Assembly: GCA_030671095.1 (NCBI GenBank)
Contig: DAOVAK010000169.1
Coordinates: 1 to 6,407 of the forward strand
Length of the DNA stretch: 6,407 nucleotides
Source of the DNA: Deltaproteobacteria bacterium
GTDB lineage: Bacteria; Desulfobacterota; DSM-4660; Desulfatiglandales; HGW-15
Reading direction: 5' to 3'
Every line of letters begins with the position of its first letter. Positions within the stretch are counted from its first letter, which is position 1. Both the position numbers and the translations under genes were made by a program. The notes beneath the pieces were generated by a model. It saw only the letters and a list, made by a program, of their open reading frames with translations, was not told the origin of the DNA and searched no databases. Shown here in pieces: positions 1-6,087 of this stretch.

Positions 1-362
1 TCTGGGGATTCACCGAAATCGGTGCGGTTGGCATTACAGAGGAGGAAGCCAGGGCTATGGGCCGGCCGATCAATGTGGGGAAGTTTCATTATATGAATAG
101 CGCTGCCGCCCAGACAATAGAGGATGTGAACGGACTCGTAAAGATTGTTGGTGACACGGATACGGGCGAGATCCTAGGCGTCCACATTATAGGTGCCCAT
201 GCAACCGATCTCATCGGCGAAGCGGTTTTGGCCATGACCACGGAGTCAGCAGTAGAGGAACTGGCGGCAGCGATCAGGCCTCACCCAACACTCAGTGAAA
301 CAGTAATGGAGGGAGCTATGGACTGGAGCGGCCTTGCCATTCACTCGCCCAAGAAGCGTTAG
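1..362 (+). CDS. Dihydrolipoamide dehydrogenase-like protein, C-terminal part (5' end outside window)
   Basis: The reading frame is open from base 3 to the TAG at 360-362, giving about 119 residues with no start in the window. It matches the C-terminal dimerisation domain of the pyridine nucleotide-disulfide oxidoreductase family. An IGAVGITEEEA segment corresponds to the conserved VG(L/I)TEEEA motif, GEILGVHIIG and GAHATDLIGE follow, and RPHPTLSE carries the His-Pro-Thr-x-x-Glu catalytic dyad that in the dimer acts as proton donor/acceptor at the partner subunit's disulfide. Lpd (E3) reoxidises dihydrolipoyl groups of 2-oxoacid dehydrogenase or glycine cleavage complexes with NAD+. The N-terminal FAD site and CxxxxC disulfide are outside the window, so a related member such as a mercuric-reductase-like enzyme is not excluded, but HPTLSE favours Lpd. 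Oddity: the usual Pro-Glu/Asp pair before the IGAVG stretch seems absent (FTEIGAVG). The 129-base gap downstream suggests it ends its own transcription unit. Confidence 0.85.
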   Translation, partial: WGFTEIGAVGITEEEARAMGRPINVGKFHYMNSAAAQTIEDVNGLVKIVGDTDTGEILGVHIIGAHATDLIGEAVLAMTTESAVEELAAAIRPHPTLSETVMEGAMDWSGLAIHSPKKR

Positions 363-418
363 GCGACAGAGCGGTCAGGCATGGAGAGGATGTAACCCCG
401 TTTCGAGCCGGAATGTTC

Positions 419-448
419 TTGACTTGAAGACGAATATGCACTTATAGG
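419..448 (+). promoter_or_regulatory. Possible sigma-70-type promoter for the M24 gene
   Basis: TTGACT at 419-424 matches the -35 consensus at five of six bases. TATAGG at 443-448 matches the -10 consensus at four of six, with an 18-base spacer. It lies in the 129-base gap after the Lpd-like gene and about 45 bases before the M24 start. The AGGAGG ribosome site at 480-485 follows. The call is by eye only, and the -10 element is weak. Confidence 0.33.
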
Positions 449-491
449 AAGAAATAGCGACAGAAAAGAAACAATTCTCAGGAGGTTAGTT

Positions 492-1748
492 ATGGAGTAC
501 AACAGACCGCATGCAACTGCCACATGGGGAATCATGGCTACTGACTGGGAGGCAGGCGTTGATTTCCCGCGCCTCATTAAGGAGCGATTCGAAAAGGCCC
601 AGGCCTCGGTAAAGGCGACAGGCCTGGGCGCTGTTTTGTGTTTTAATTTTGACAATATCCGTTACATTACCGGAACCCATATCGGCGAGTGGTGCAGGGA
701 CAAGATGAACAGGTATGCCCTGTGCCCTTGCGAAGGCGGCTCCTTCCTCTTTGACCCGGCCGTACCGGCTAAACGGATTAGTTCTCCGTGGATGGAAGAG
801 CGCATGGAGATACCCATTAGCACCATGCTCGGTGCCCTTCCTCCGGCAATGAAGGTCGAGGAAGGCTTCGCAAGGCAGATCAAGCGCGTGTTAACCGACT
901 ACGGTGTTGAGAAAGAACCGCTCGGCGTTGACATAATGGAATTGCCCATGCTGCGGGCCTTAGAGAAAGAGGGAATTGAGGTGGTCGACGGTCAGCAGGC
1001 CATGCTCGATGCACGGGAGGTAAAGACCGCAGACGAAATCGAGTTGCTCAAACAGGCCGCCGGTATGGTAGATGCAGTGTATGAGGATATCGCGCGGGCC
1101 ATCCGTCCAGGCACGCGAGAGCATGAACTGGTTGCGCTGGCTAACGACAAGCTGTTTCTTCTCGGCGCTGAGAGGGTCGAATGTGTCAATTCGGTTTCTG
1201 GCGCGCGGGGCAAGCCTCACTCCCATACCTTTTCCGACCGGACTATCCAGCCCGGTGATATGGTTTTCTTGGACTTGATGCATGCCTTCAACGGTTATAG
1301 GACCTGCTACTACCGAACCTTCATTTGTGGTAAGCCAAACAAGTATCAGATCGAGGCCTATGAGACCTGTTCTAAGTGGCTGTCCGATGGGATTGATGTC
1401 ATTAAGCCCGGGGCGACCACTGCAGACGTAGCCGCGGTTTGGCCGAAAGCGGAGGAGTTCGGCTACCGCAATGAAGATGAGGCCTTCTTGCTCCAATACG
1501 GCCACGGTATCGGTTTGAGTCTCTGGGAGCGGCCTATTCTCTCTCGCAGGTTTTCATTCGATCACCCAACTGAATTCAAGGAGGGCATGACCTTTGCGGT
1601 GGAGACCTGGTGCGGGGCTGAGGATGGCTCAGGCGCAGCCCGAATCGAGGAAGAGATTGTGGTTACCAAGGATAGTTGTGAGATCATAACCAATTATCCC
1701 AGTGACCACCTGATCTCGTGCGGACTCCCGGGCTGTGAGGTATATTGA
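492..1748 (+). CDS. M24-family (prolidase/creatinase/DddP-fold) hydrolase or lyase with a Cys in the metal site
   Basis: This 418-residue protein has the two-domain plan of the M24 'pita-bread' family: an N-terminal creatinase-type domain (about 20-165) and a C-terminal catalytic domain (about 180-400). Landmarks are DAREVKTADEIELLKQA, GDMVFLDLMHAFNGY, YGHGIGLSLWERP, EGMTFAVETW and ARIEEEIVVT. Four of the five usual metal ligands can be placed (Asp261, His338, Glu371, Glu386). The second Asp of the normal SDxTRTF motif is Cys272 (RTCYYRTF). M24 members include aminopeptidase P and prolidase (two metals), creatinase (metal-free C-N hydrolysis) and DMSP lyase DddP, so a non-peptidase reaction is quite possible. 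The tail is Cys-rich (Cys396, Cys410, Cys415). The ATG at 492 is chosen because AGGAGG (480-485) lies 6 bases upstream; a second Met at 534 has weaker spacing. No signal peptide is seen, so it is probably cytoplasmic. The substrate is unknown; a flavoprotein gene follows 116 bases later. Confidence 0.88.
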   Translation: MEYNRPHATATWGIMATDWEAGVDFPRLIKERFEKAQASVKATGLGAVLCFNFDNIRYITGTHIGEWCRDKMNRYALCPCEGGSFLFDPAVPAKRISSPWMEERMEIPISTMLGALPPAMKVEEGFARQIKRVLTDYGVEKEPLGVDIMELPMLRALEKEGIEVVDGQQAMLDAREVKTADEIELLKQAAGMVDAVYEDIARAIRPGTREHELVALANDKLFLLGAERVECVNSVSGARGKPHSHTFSDRTIQPGDMVFLDLMHAFNGYRTCYYRTFICGKPNKYQIEAYETCSKWLSDGIDVIKPGATTADVAAVWPKAEEFGYRNEDEAFLLQYGHGIGLSLWERPILSRRFSFDHPTEFKEGMTFAVETWCGAEDGSGAARIEEEIVVTKDSCEIITNYPSDHLISCGLPGCEVY

Positions 1749-1864
1749 TTCAAAAACACTGATGCTACGAACGCGAGTGGAGATTTCATGGAACATATCG
1801 AGTAGGGAATCTTAGCCTAAAGGATTCATTTTTCTATTCAAACAGAAAGAAGGAGGATATTGCC

Positions 1865-3262
1865 ATGTTTAACGAAATTATTTTACCGAAAGAATGGGAT
1901 GTTGAATCGGATGTCGTCATTATTGGGGCCGGGACCGCGGGATTGTCTGCTGCCATTGAAGCAAGAAAAGCCGGGGCAAAGGTCGTGGTTCTGGAACAAG
2001 CTCCATCGCCCAACGGAAGTCTCTCTGTCTGCGCCGGCAACATTAATTTTGCCGGTAGTCCATTTCAAAAGACGCAGGGCATAGAGGATGCTCCGGATGA
2101 ATATTATAAGGATGGTCTGGAGCAGTGCAAGGGCGATCCTGTCATGTGGCGCAAATTTGTGGATAACCATCTGGATACCTACGAATTGATTGTCGGGTTG
2201 GGATATGAGCCTCTTGAGGTATGGATCCTGCCCGGCGCTAGTATAACACGTGCACACTATTTTGTCGGCGGCGGGCCGCAACTTCTAAAACTCCTTGAAA
2301 AGGGTGCCACGGAGAATGGTGCTGATATCAAATTTAAGCATAGAGCCGTTCAGCTGTATGTAGACATGACGAACAAGAGAGTTGTCGGGTTAAAGGCGGC
2401 AAGCGGCGGAAAAACAGTGAACTTCAAGGCAAACAAGGCTGTCATTATTGCTTCAGGCGGCTTCGGCAACAATCCCAAGATGGTTACGGAATTCAGGGGA
2501 GAGGAATATGCCAAGCGTTGTCTTCCCACCATGAAGGGCCATACCGGCGAAGGAATAAAAATGGCAATGAGCATCGGTGTGGCCACAAGCCACATTGGAA
2601 CTGCGGCAATGCCGTCTATCCCAATGGACGCTAATACAAAAATCCCTGATGCCATCACACTACATCACACTTTATGTGGCTCCATATTCGTCAACATGCA
2701 AGGCAAGCGATATGTTAATGAATGCCTGAAGATATTCCCCGATTTGGGTGAAGCATCCTTTGCCCAGGAAGGTGAATTCGTATTTACGATCTATGATAGT
2801 GTCATTCGGGACATGATCCACCTGATAGATTGGAATCTTTTTAAAGAGTATCAGGATGACACGATCGAAGGACTGGCAACGCAGCTGGGTATTGAACCGC
2901 ACAAGCTAGTGGAAGGCATAAAAGAGTATAATGATGATATCGACCAAAACGGATACGACACCAAGTTCGGCAAAGAATTGCTCATGGGCCCCCACAAAAT
3001 ACCGCCTGTCAAGGTGGAAAAGCCTCCATTCTATGGTATCAAACTGATGGATTGCTTTACGTCTTACAAGGGGGGCCTAAAAACCAATCCAGACTCGCAG
3101 GCCATAGACTACAGCGGGAATATTGTTCCCGGATTATATGTCGCGGGGGAATGTCAAGGGGGTCTATTCAGCGAGGGATCCTATCTTTGCGGAACCATGA
3201 TTTGCTACTCGATGACCTTTGGCCGTATCGCCGGCATCAATGCTGCTGCTGAAAAACCTTAG
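1865..3262 (+). CDS. FAD-dependent oxidoreductase, fumarate reductase/ketosteroid dehydrogenase type (FAD_binding_2)
   Basis: This 465-residue flavoprotein opens with a Rossmann dinucleotide fold: DVVIIGAGTAGLSAA (Gly21, Gly23, Gly26) ending at the acidic ribose binder Glu44 in VVVLEQ. Further family signatures are ASGGFGNNP mid-protein, the GKRYVNE motif, and the C-terminal IVPGLYVAGE and FGRIAGINAA segments that close around FAD. Members reduce or desaturate carbon-carbon double bonds next to a carbonyl (fumarate, urocanate, 3-ketosteroids and others). The region where fumarate reductases have a catalytic Arg before the final helix reads SEGSYLCGTM, with no Arg, so fumarate is an unlikely substrate. 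There is no signal peptide and no CxxCH haem motif, so it is probably cytoplasmic and fed by the ferredoxin encoded directly after it. The ATG at 1865 is supported by AAGGAGG at 1850-1856 with 8-base spacing. The stop touches the possible GTG start of the next gene, implying co-translation. The exact substrate cannot be read from sequence. Confidence 0.9.
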   Translation: MFNEIILPKEWDVESDVVIIGAGTAGLSAAIEARKAGAKVVVLEQAPSPNGSLSVCAGNINFAGSPFQKTQGIEDAPDEYYKDGLEQCKGDPVMWRKFVDNHLDTYELIVGLGYEPLEVWILPGASITRAHYFVGGGPQLLKLLEKGATENGADIKFKHRAVQLYVDMTNKRVVGLKAASGGKTVNFKANKAVIIASGGFGNNPKMVTEFRGEEYAKRCLPTMKGHTGEGIKMAMSIGVATSHIGTAAMPSIPMDANTKIPDAITLHHTLCGSIFVNMQGKRYVNECLKIFPDLGEASFAQEGEFVFTIYDSVIRDMIHLIDWNLFKEYQDDTIEGLATQLGIEPHKLVEGIKEYNDDIDQNGYDTKFGKELLMGPHKIPPVKVEKPPFYGIKLMDCFTSYKGGLKTNPDSQAIDYSGNIVPGLYVAGECQGGLFSEGSYLCGTMICYSMTFGRIAGINAAAEKP

Positions 3263-3285
3263 TGATAACGCACTGGAATATTAGA

Positions 3286-3471
3286 ATGCCTGTCATAATT
3301 GTTGCAGAGGAATGTGAAGGGTGCGGGACATGCCTTCCCATGTGTCCAAACGACGCTATCGTTTACGTTGAGAAGGACGATTGCACAATCGCCGAGATTG
3401 TTTCCGAAAACTGTGTCGAGTGCGGAGAATGTATTGAATTTTGTTTACGGGGAGCGATTAAACAGATCTAG
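3286..3471 (+). CDS. Small 2[4Fe-4S] bacterial-type ferredoxin
   Basis: This 61-residue protein has two classic cluster motifs: Cys10-x2-Cys13-x2-Cys16-x3-Cys20-Pro, then Cys43-x2-Cys46-x2-Cys49-x3-Cys53. In this fold each cluster takes three cysteines from its own motif and the fourth from the other. Cys53 is followed by Leu where Pro is usual. A ninth cysteine, Cys33, sits in the linker. The role is low-potential electron transfer in the cytoplasm. Its position directly after the flavoprotein gene makes that enzyme the likely partner, and the downstream AOR is a second candidate. The start is uncertain: GTG at 3262 overlaps the flavoprotein TAG by one base and would add eight residues (MITHWNIR). 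ATG at 3286 gives the compact ferredoxin length seen in the family. Neither has a clear Shine-Dalgarno, so translation is probably coupled to the gene upstream. After its TAG the same frame stays open for 44 more codons. Confidence 0.9.
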   Translation: MPVIIVAEECEGCGTCLPMCPNDAIVYVEKDDCTIAEIVSENCVECGECIEFCLRGAIKQI

Positions 3472-3935
3472 GCAGCAAATCATCATGCTCAGAGGAAACA
3501 AGAGTCGTCCGCGCTTCCTTCACGCGGTAGCATTCATCTCAAGATCGATCCGGTGCCGGTCGTGGTAGACAACTCTCAGCCATATAGGGAGCAGCGGCTT
3601 TCTTAACATTATCCGGTCCGGAGCTGCTCGGATCTAGGAGCAGATCGTGGTCACTAGTGACAACTGCGAGATTATCACAAATTATCCTAGTGATCATCTT
3701 ATATCTTGCGGTCTACCGGGCTGTGAAGTATCTTATGAGGACTGATTGAGGAGGGGGAAACTTTTTGAAACGGGTTACCCATTATCAAAACAGGAAAAAA
3801 CACATATTTACAGAAAGGGGGTGAGAAAATTTCCATCTTGAGATCTGGAGCGGAGTCGAAGACCTGAAAAACCGAATTTTAACCTTGCCTCGTTCATCTT
3901 ATGAATCGGGGTAAAAATTACAAAGGAGGTTTGAA
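3472..3935. other. 464-base stretch without an intact gene; holds a gene relic and a leader
   Basis: No intact gene was found between the ferredoxin and the receptor gene. The first part (3472-3606) is an in-frame continuation of the ferredoxin frame past its TAG: 44 codons ending at TAA 3604-3606, with no recognised family. The middle part (about 3614-3745) is the relic of an M24 C-terminus, listed separately. The last part (3746-3935) is A-rich and purine-rich. It holds GAGGAGGGGG (3748-3757) ahead of an 18-codon TTG-started frame (3765-3821), which is too short to call a gene. It also holds a very weak promoter-like pair, TTATCA (3782-3787) and TATTTA (3805-3810). The AAAGGAGGT site at 3922-3930 belongs to the receptor gene. 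No clear terminator was seen. Confidence 0.6.
3614..3745 (+). pseudogene. Decayed C-terminal remnant of a second M24-family protein
   Basis: The frame starting near 3614 reads SGAARI, then a TAG at 3635-3637, then EQIVVT and on to CEIITNYPSDHLISCGLPGC, ending EVSYED with TGA at 3743-3745. This aligns to residues 380-417 of the M24 protein at 492-1748, with 34 of 38 positions identical and no gaps. The other four are the TAG, Gln for Glu388, Ser for Lys393 and Asn for Ser395. The TAG replaces Glu386, which is the last metal ligand, so the remnant cannot encode an active enzyme. No further similarity could be followed upstream of about 3614; the stretch before it is unrelated or frame-disrupted. 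Of the 34 identical residues, 23 use a different synonymous codon, so this came from a diverged homolog and not from a recent copy of the neighbour. The tail is four codons longer than that of the intact protein (SYED in place of Y). Confidence 0.9.
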
Positions 3936-5240
3936 ATGAAAGAGAAAAAGAAAAGGCAAGCATCCAGAGGACTGACCCGGAGGGAGTTTATCAAGAAGAC
4001 CGGTACTGCCGGGGCCGCTCTTGGAGTGGCTGCCATGGTTCCATCGTTCACGTCGAAGGCGTTGGCTGCCAAGAGAGATTATATTCTTATTGGCCACCCC
4101 AATCCCAGCACCGGTCCTCTTGCCGGCTTCGGCGAGGCCTCACCGTGGGCGGATGAGGTGGCAATTAAAGCCATAAACCAGCAAGGGGGAATCTATATTG
4201 AGGAGTATGGCAAGAAGGTTCCGATCAAGCTGAAGATGGTTGACACTGAAAGCGATCCTACTAAAGCCGCAGAGCTGACTTCCAAGCTGATTCTCAAAGA
4301 CAAGGTCGATCTGATGGTCGTCATGCACACGCCGGACACGGTGAACCCGGTTGACGCAATGTGCGAAAGATACAAGATGCCCTGTATTTCTCTGGACGCT
4401 CCGGTAGAGGCGTGGCTGACAGGTGGCCCTTACAAGTGGTCTTTTCATGCCTTCTGGCTGGTTGATACGGTGACAGACATTTTTGCTGGCATGTGGAATA
4501 AATACGCCGACAAAACGAACAAGGTCGTCGGCGGGTTTTTCCCCAACGATCCCGATGGGCTTGCATGGTCTGCGGTTTTCCACAAAAAACTTCCAGAGCT
4601 CGGCTTCAAGTTCATAGATCCGGGCAGATTCCCCTATTTCAACAAGGATTTCACCAGCTTCATCAGTCTTTTCAAGAAAGAGAAGGTAGATATTCTGACC
4701 GGTTGTTTGATAGCGCCTGACTGGAGCACAGCCTGGAAGCAGTGCCACCAGCAGGGATTGATTCCCAAGATGGCTACTATAGCCAAGGCGTGTCTCTTCC
4801 CTGCAGATGTGAACGCCCTAGGAGGCAACCTGCCAAATGGTTTGACCACTGAGGTTTGGTGGAGCCCTAATCACCCATTTAAATCATCGCTGACGGGTCA
4901 AACGGCAAAAGAGCTCTGCGACGCGTGGACCAAGGAAAAGGGAAGACCGTGGACACAGCCCATAGGTTTCAAGTACGCAGGGTTTGAGATCGGTGCAGAT
5001 GCCCTTAAGCGAGCTAAAACCTTGGACAAGAACAAGCTCCGGAATGCCATTGCAAGCACCAACATGGATACCATCGTGGGTCACATAAAATACAACGAGA
5101 AGAACTATTCCGAGACCCCATTGGTAGGTGGCCAGTGGGTGAAAGGAAAGAAGTGGCCTTGGGAGCTTGAACTTGTTTACAACGAGAAGGCTCCGTATAT
5201 CAAGAAGACGGCGGAGGTGGTTTTCCCACTTCCCCAATAG
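3936..5240 (+). CDS. Tat-exported ABC transporter substrate-binding protein, branched-chain amino acid/amide type (Peripla_BP_6, LivK-like)
   Basis: This 434-residue protein begins with a twin-arginine signal: basic residues, LTRREFIKK (Arg15-Arg16), a hydrophobic stretch of about 23-38, and an A-L-A cleavage site near residue 44. The mature part starts DYILIGHPNPSTGPLAGFG, the usual opening of type I periplasmic binding proteins. AINQQGG and LKMVDTESDPTKAAEL follow, the latter matching the family's D(T/D)xxDPxxA segment, and then ISLDAP and the second lobe. It should bind a small solute outside the cytoplasmic membrane and hand it to a permease/ATPase complex. No permease or ATPase genes are in the window. 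Tat export of this family is common in anaerobes; there is no lipobox cysteine. The ATG at 3936 is fixed by AAAGGAGGT (3922-3930) 5 bases upstream. The ligand cannot be deduced; the neighbouring M24, flavoprotein and VOC genes suggest a catabolic substrate of that pathway. Confidence 0.93.
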   Translation: MKEKKKRQASRGLTRREFIKKTGTAGAALGVAAMVPSFTSKALAAKRDYILIGHPNPSTGPLAGFGEASPWADEVAIKAINQQGGIYIEEYGKKVPIKLKMVDTESDPTKAAELTSKLILKDKVDLMVVMHTPDTVNPVDAMCERYKMPCISLDAPVEAWLTGGPYKWSFHAFWLVDTVTDIFAGMWNKYADKTNKVVGGFFPNDPDGLAWSAVFHKKLPELGFKFIDPGRFPYFNKDFTSFISLFKKEKVDILTGCLIAPDWSTAWKQCHQQGLIPKMATIAKACLFPADVNALGGNLPNGLTTEVWWSPNHPFKSSLTGQTAKELCDAWTKEKGRPWTQPIGFKYAGFEIGADALKRAKTLDKNKLRNAIASTNMDTIVGHIKYNEKNYSETPLVGGQWVKGKKWPWELELVYNEKAPYIKKTAEVVFPLPQ

Positions 5241-5313
5241 CCTCTGGCATACTGAGGAACTGTGGCGGAAAGACATAGGCGCTTTTGTCATAGTTCCTCT
5301 TCTCTTGCCTAGA

Positions 5314-5421
5314 TGCGTATTTGCTTCCGGCCCCAAGGACGCCTATGATCAGTGCGTGGATATCTTCGGTGGCATGGGCCAAAAATCCTTTCATGTGGGC
5401 ACTGGAGAAGAGGGACGATAG
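5314..5421 (+). pseudogene. Remnant of a 3-hydroxyisobutyrate dehydrogenase-type NAD-binding domain
   Basis: The frame at 5314-5421 reads CVFASGPKDAYDQC, then VDIFGGMGQKSFHVGTGEEG, then TAG. This looks like the end of the 6-phosphogluconate/3-hydroxyisobutyrate dehydrogenase NAD-binding domain, where family members have a gG(s/p)xxa(f/y)xxcxpxLxxMGxxxxHVGxxGxG pattern. About 35 residues are recognisable. No start codon, ribosome site or Rossmann GxGxxG is present upstream in this frame, and the C-terminal domain is missing. A short KLTRPDFGELS run in another frame (from about 5424) could be the continuation after a frameshift, since the family has a conserved Lys soon after the GxG; this is weak. 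The likely story is that most of a beta-hydroxyacid dehydrogenase gene was deleted, leaving one internal piece between the receptor and VOC genes. It could also be chance, but the length and order of matching positions argue against that. Confidence 0.6.
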
Positions 5422-5557
5422 GGAAACTGACGCGCCCTGATTTTGGTGAACTCAGCTGAGAGCGGTTTCGACAAGTCCCTTCAGCGGGCTGAAATGAATG
5501 AGCGTAATCAAGTTAATTATACCTCTTGAAGTTCTTTCAGTAAGTTACTCTAGATTG

Positions 5558-5619
5558 GCTGCTGTCCAGTTGCGTGCCTTGACTTCGGGCTTCATACAGC
5601 CGGATGACTGGGCAGCAGC
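5558..5619 (+). promoter_or_regulatory. Long structured hairpin in the leader of the VOC gene
   Basis: GCTGCTGTCCAGT (5558-5570) pairs with ACTGGGCAGCAGC (5607-5619) over 13 consecutive positions, twelve Watson-Crick and one G-U (5565 with 5612). The 36-base loop contains a smaller stem, GGCT (5588-5591) with AGCC (5598-5601). The 3' side ends 11 bases before the GGGAG ribosome site at 5631-5635 and 24 bases before the VOC ATG. No U-run follows, so it is not a standard intrinsic terminator. It could be a cis-acting RNA element, a protein-binding inverted repeat, or a scar of a mobile element. The pairing is seen in the sequence; any regulatory function is inferred, and it matches no riboswitch class I know. 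Confidence 0.5.
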
Positions 5620-5643
5620 AGGGCACAAAAGGGAGTTACCGTT

Positions 5644-6087
5644 ATGTCTGCCGATGCGATGGAGGGAACATGGCACCATGTGGCTATCTCCGTCAGGGAC
5701 TTGGATAGAGCGCTGAAGTTCTACAGGGACCTTTTGGGTTTTGAGGTTGACTGGGACAGAGACCACTATAGCGGGGAAGGCCTGTCCAGGGTAGTTGGGC
5801 TATCAGATGCGGACGCTCACGTTGTTATGCTCAAGGGTTTTGGAACGCGGCTTGAACTGTTTAAATACCACACGCCGGCCGGAGACGAATGCGGTCCGAA
5901 GCGCCAGTGTGACTTCGGGCTCACGCACTTTGCCCTTACCGTTAAGAACATACACCAGCTCTATGAGCGTCTTTCCGATGCGCGGGTTCGGTTTCACTGC
6001 CCTCCCGAGAACCTCCGTCCAGGTGTTTGGGCTACGTATATGAAGGACCCAGAGGGGGTGACCATAGAACTCGTGCAGTATGACTGA
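5644..6087 (+). CDS. VOC (glyoxalase/bleomycin resistance/dioxygenase) superfamily protein
   Basis: This 147-residue protein has the paired beta-alpha-beta-beta-beta modules of the vicinal oxygen chelate fold. Module 1 (about 9-75) opens with WHHVAISVRDLDRALKFYRD, continues LLGFEV and ends TRLELFKY. Module 2 (about 93-146) opens LTHFALTVKNI and ends KDPEGVTIELVQYD. The expected metal ligands can be placed as His12, Glu71, His95 and Glu142, the spacing used by glyoxalase I and methylmalonyl-CoA epimerase, so it is probably a working metalloenzyme of single-domain size. The superfamily also includes lyases, isomerases and extradiol dioxygenases, and the substrate is not readable. The ATG at 5644 is chosen because GGGAG (5631-5635) lies 8 bases upstream; Met6 at 5659 is an alternative. 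It stands alone behind a long leader with a strong hairpin. A candidate ORF overlaps its last 8 bases. Confidence 0.88.
   Translation: MSADAMEGTWHHVAISVRDLDRALKFYRDLLGFEVDWDRDHYSGEGLSRVVGLSDADAHVVMLKGFGTRLELFKYHTPAGDECGPKRQCDFGLTHFALTVKNIHQLYERLSDARVRFHCPPENLRPGVWATYMKDPEGVTIELVQYD

Larger units (their letters stand above)
5241..5643. other. 403-base stretch without an intact gene, between receptor and VOC genes
   Basis: Apart from the dehydrogenase remnant (5314-5421) and the leader hairpin (5558-5619), nothing is recognised. Frames are broken by frequent stops. A 72-codon ATG frame starting at 5498 overlaps the VOC gene and resembles no family known to me, so it is not called. CCTC...GAGG just after the receptor stop (about 5244-5260) is only a 4-bp stem and no U-run follows, so it is not called a terminator. 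A promoter for the VOC gene probably lies here, but only poor matches (TTGAAG at 5526-5531, TAGATT at 5551-5556, 19-base spacer) were seen. Confidence 0.55.

Noticed and set aside
960..1505. 181-codon open frame on the minus strand inside the M24 gene
   Set aside because: The + strand M24 protein has clear motifs across the same bases; the antisense translation resembles no family.
3469..3637. TAG read-through (pyrrolysine-type recoding) at the ferredoxin stop and at the TAG in the M24 relic
   Set aside because: The relic TAG replaces a metal-binding Glu and the rest of that gene is missing, which points to decay. The ferredoxin is complete without any extension. No pyl genes are visible in the window.
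3624..3643. CTGCTC...GAGCAG inverted repeat as a terminator
   Set aside because: It is a 6-bp stem inside the M24 relic coding sequence, with no T-run after it.
3765..3821. 18-codon TTG-started frame behind a GAGGAGGGGG site
   Set aside because: It is too short and has no similarity or conservation evidence; the purine run alone is not enough to call a gene.
4140..4748. 202-codon open frame on the minus strand
   Set aside because: It lies wholly inside the well-supported receptor gene, shows no domain features, and has the basic, low-complexity look of an antisense shadow.
5498..5716. 72-codon + frame upstream of and overlapping the VOC gene
   Set aside because: It overlaps the VOC gene by about 70 bases in another frame, has no good ribosome site, matches no family, and is crossed by the strong leader hairpin.
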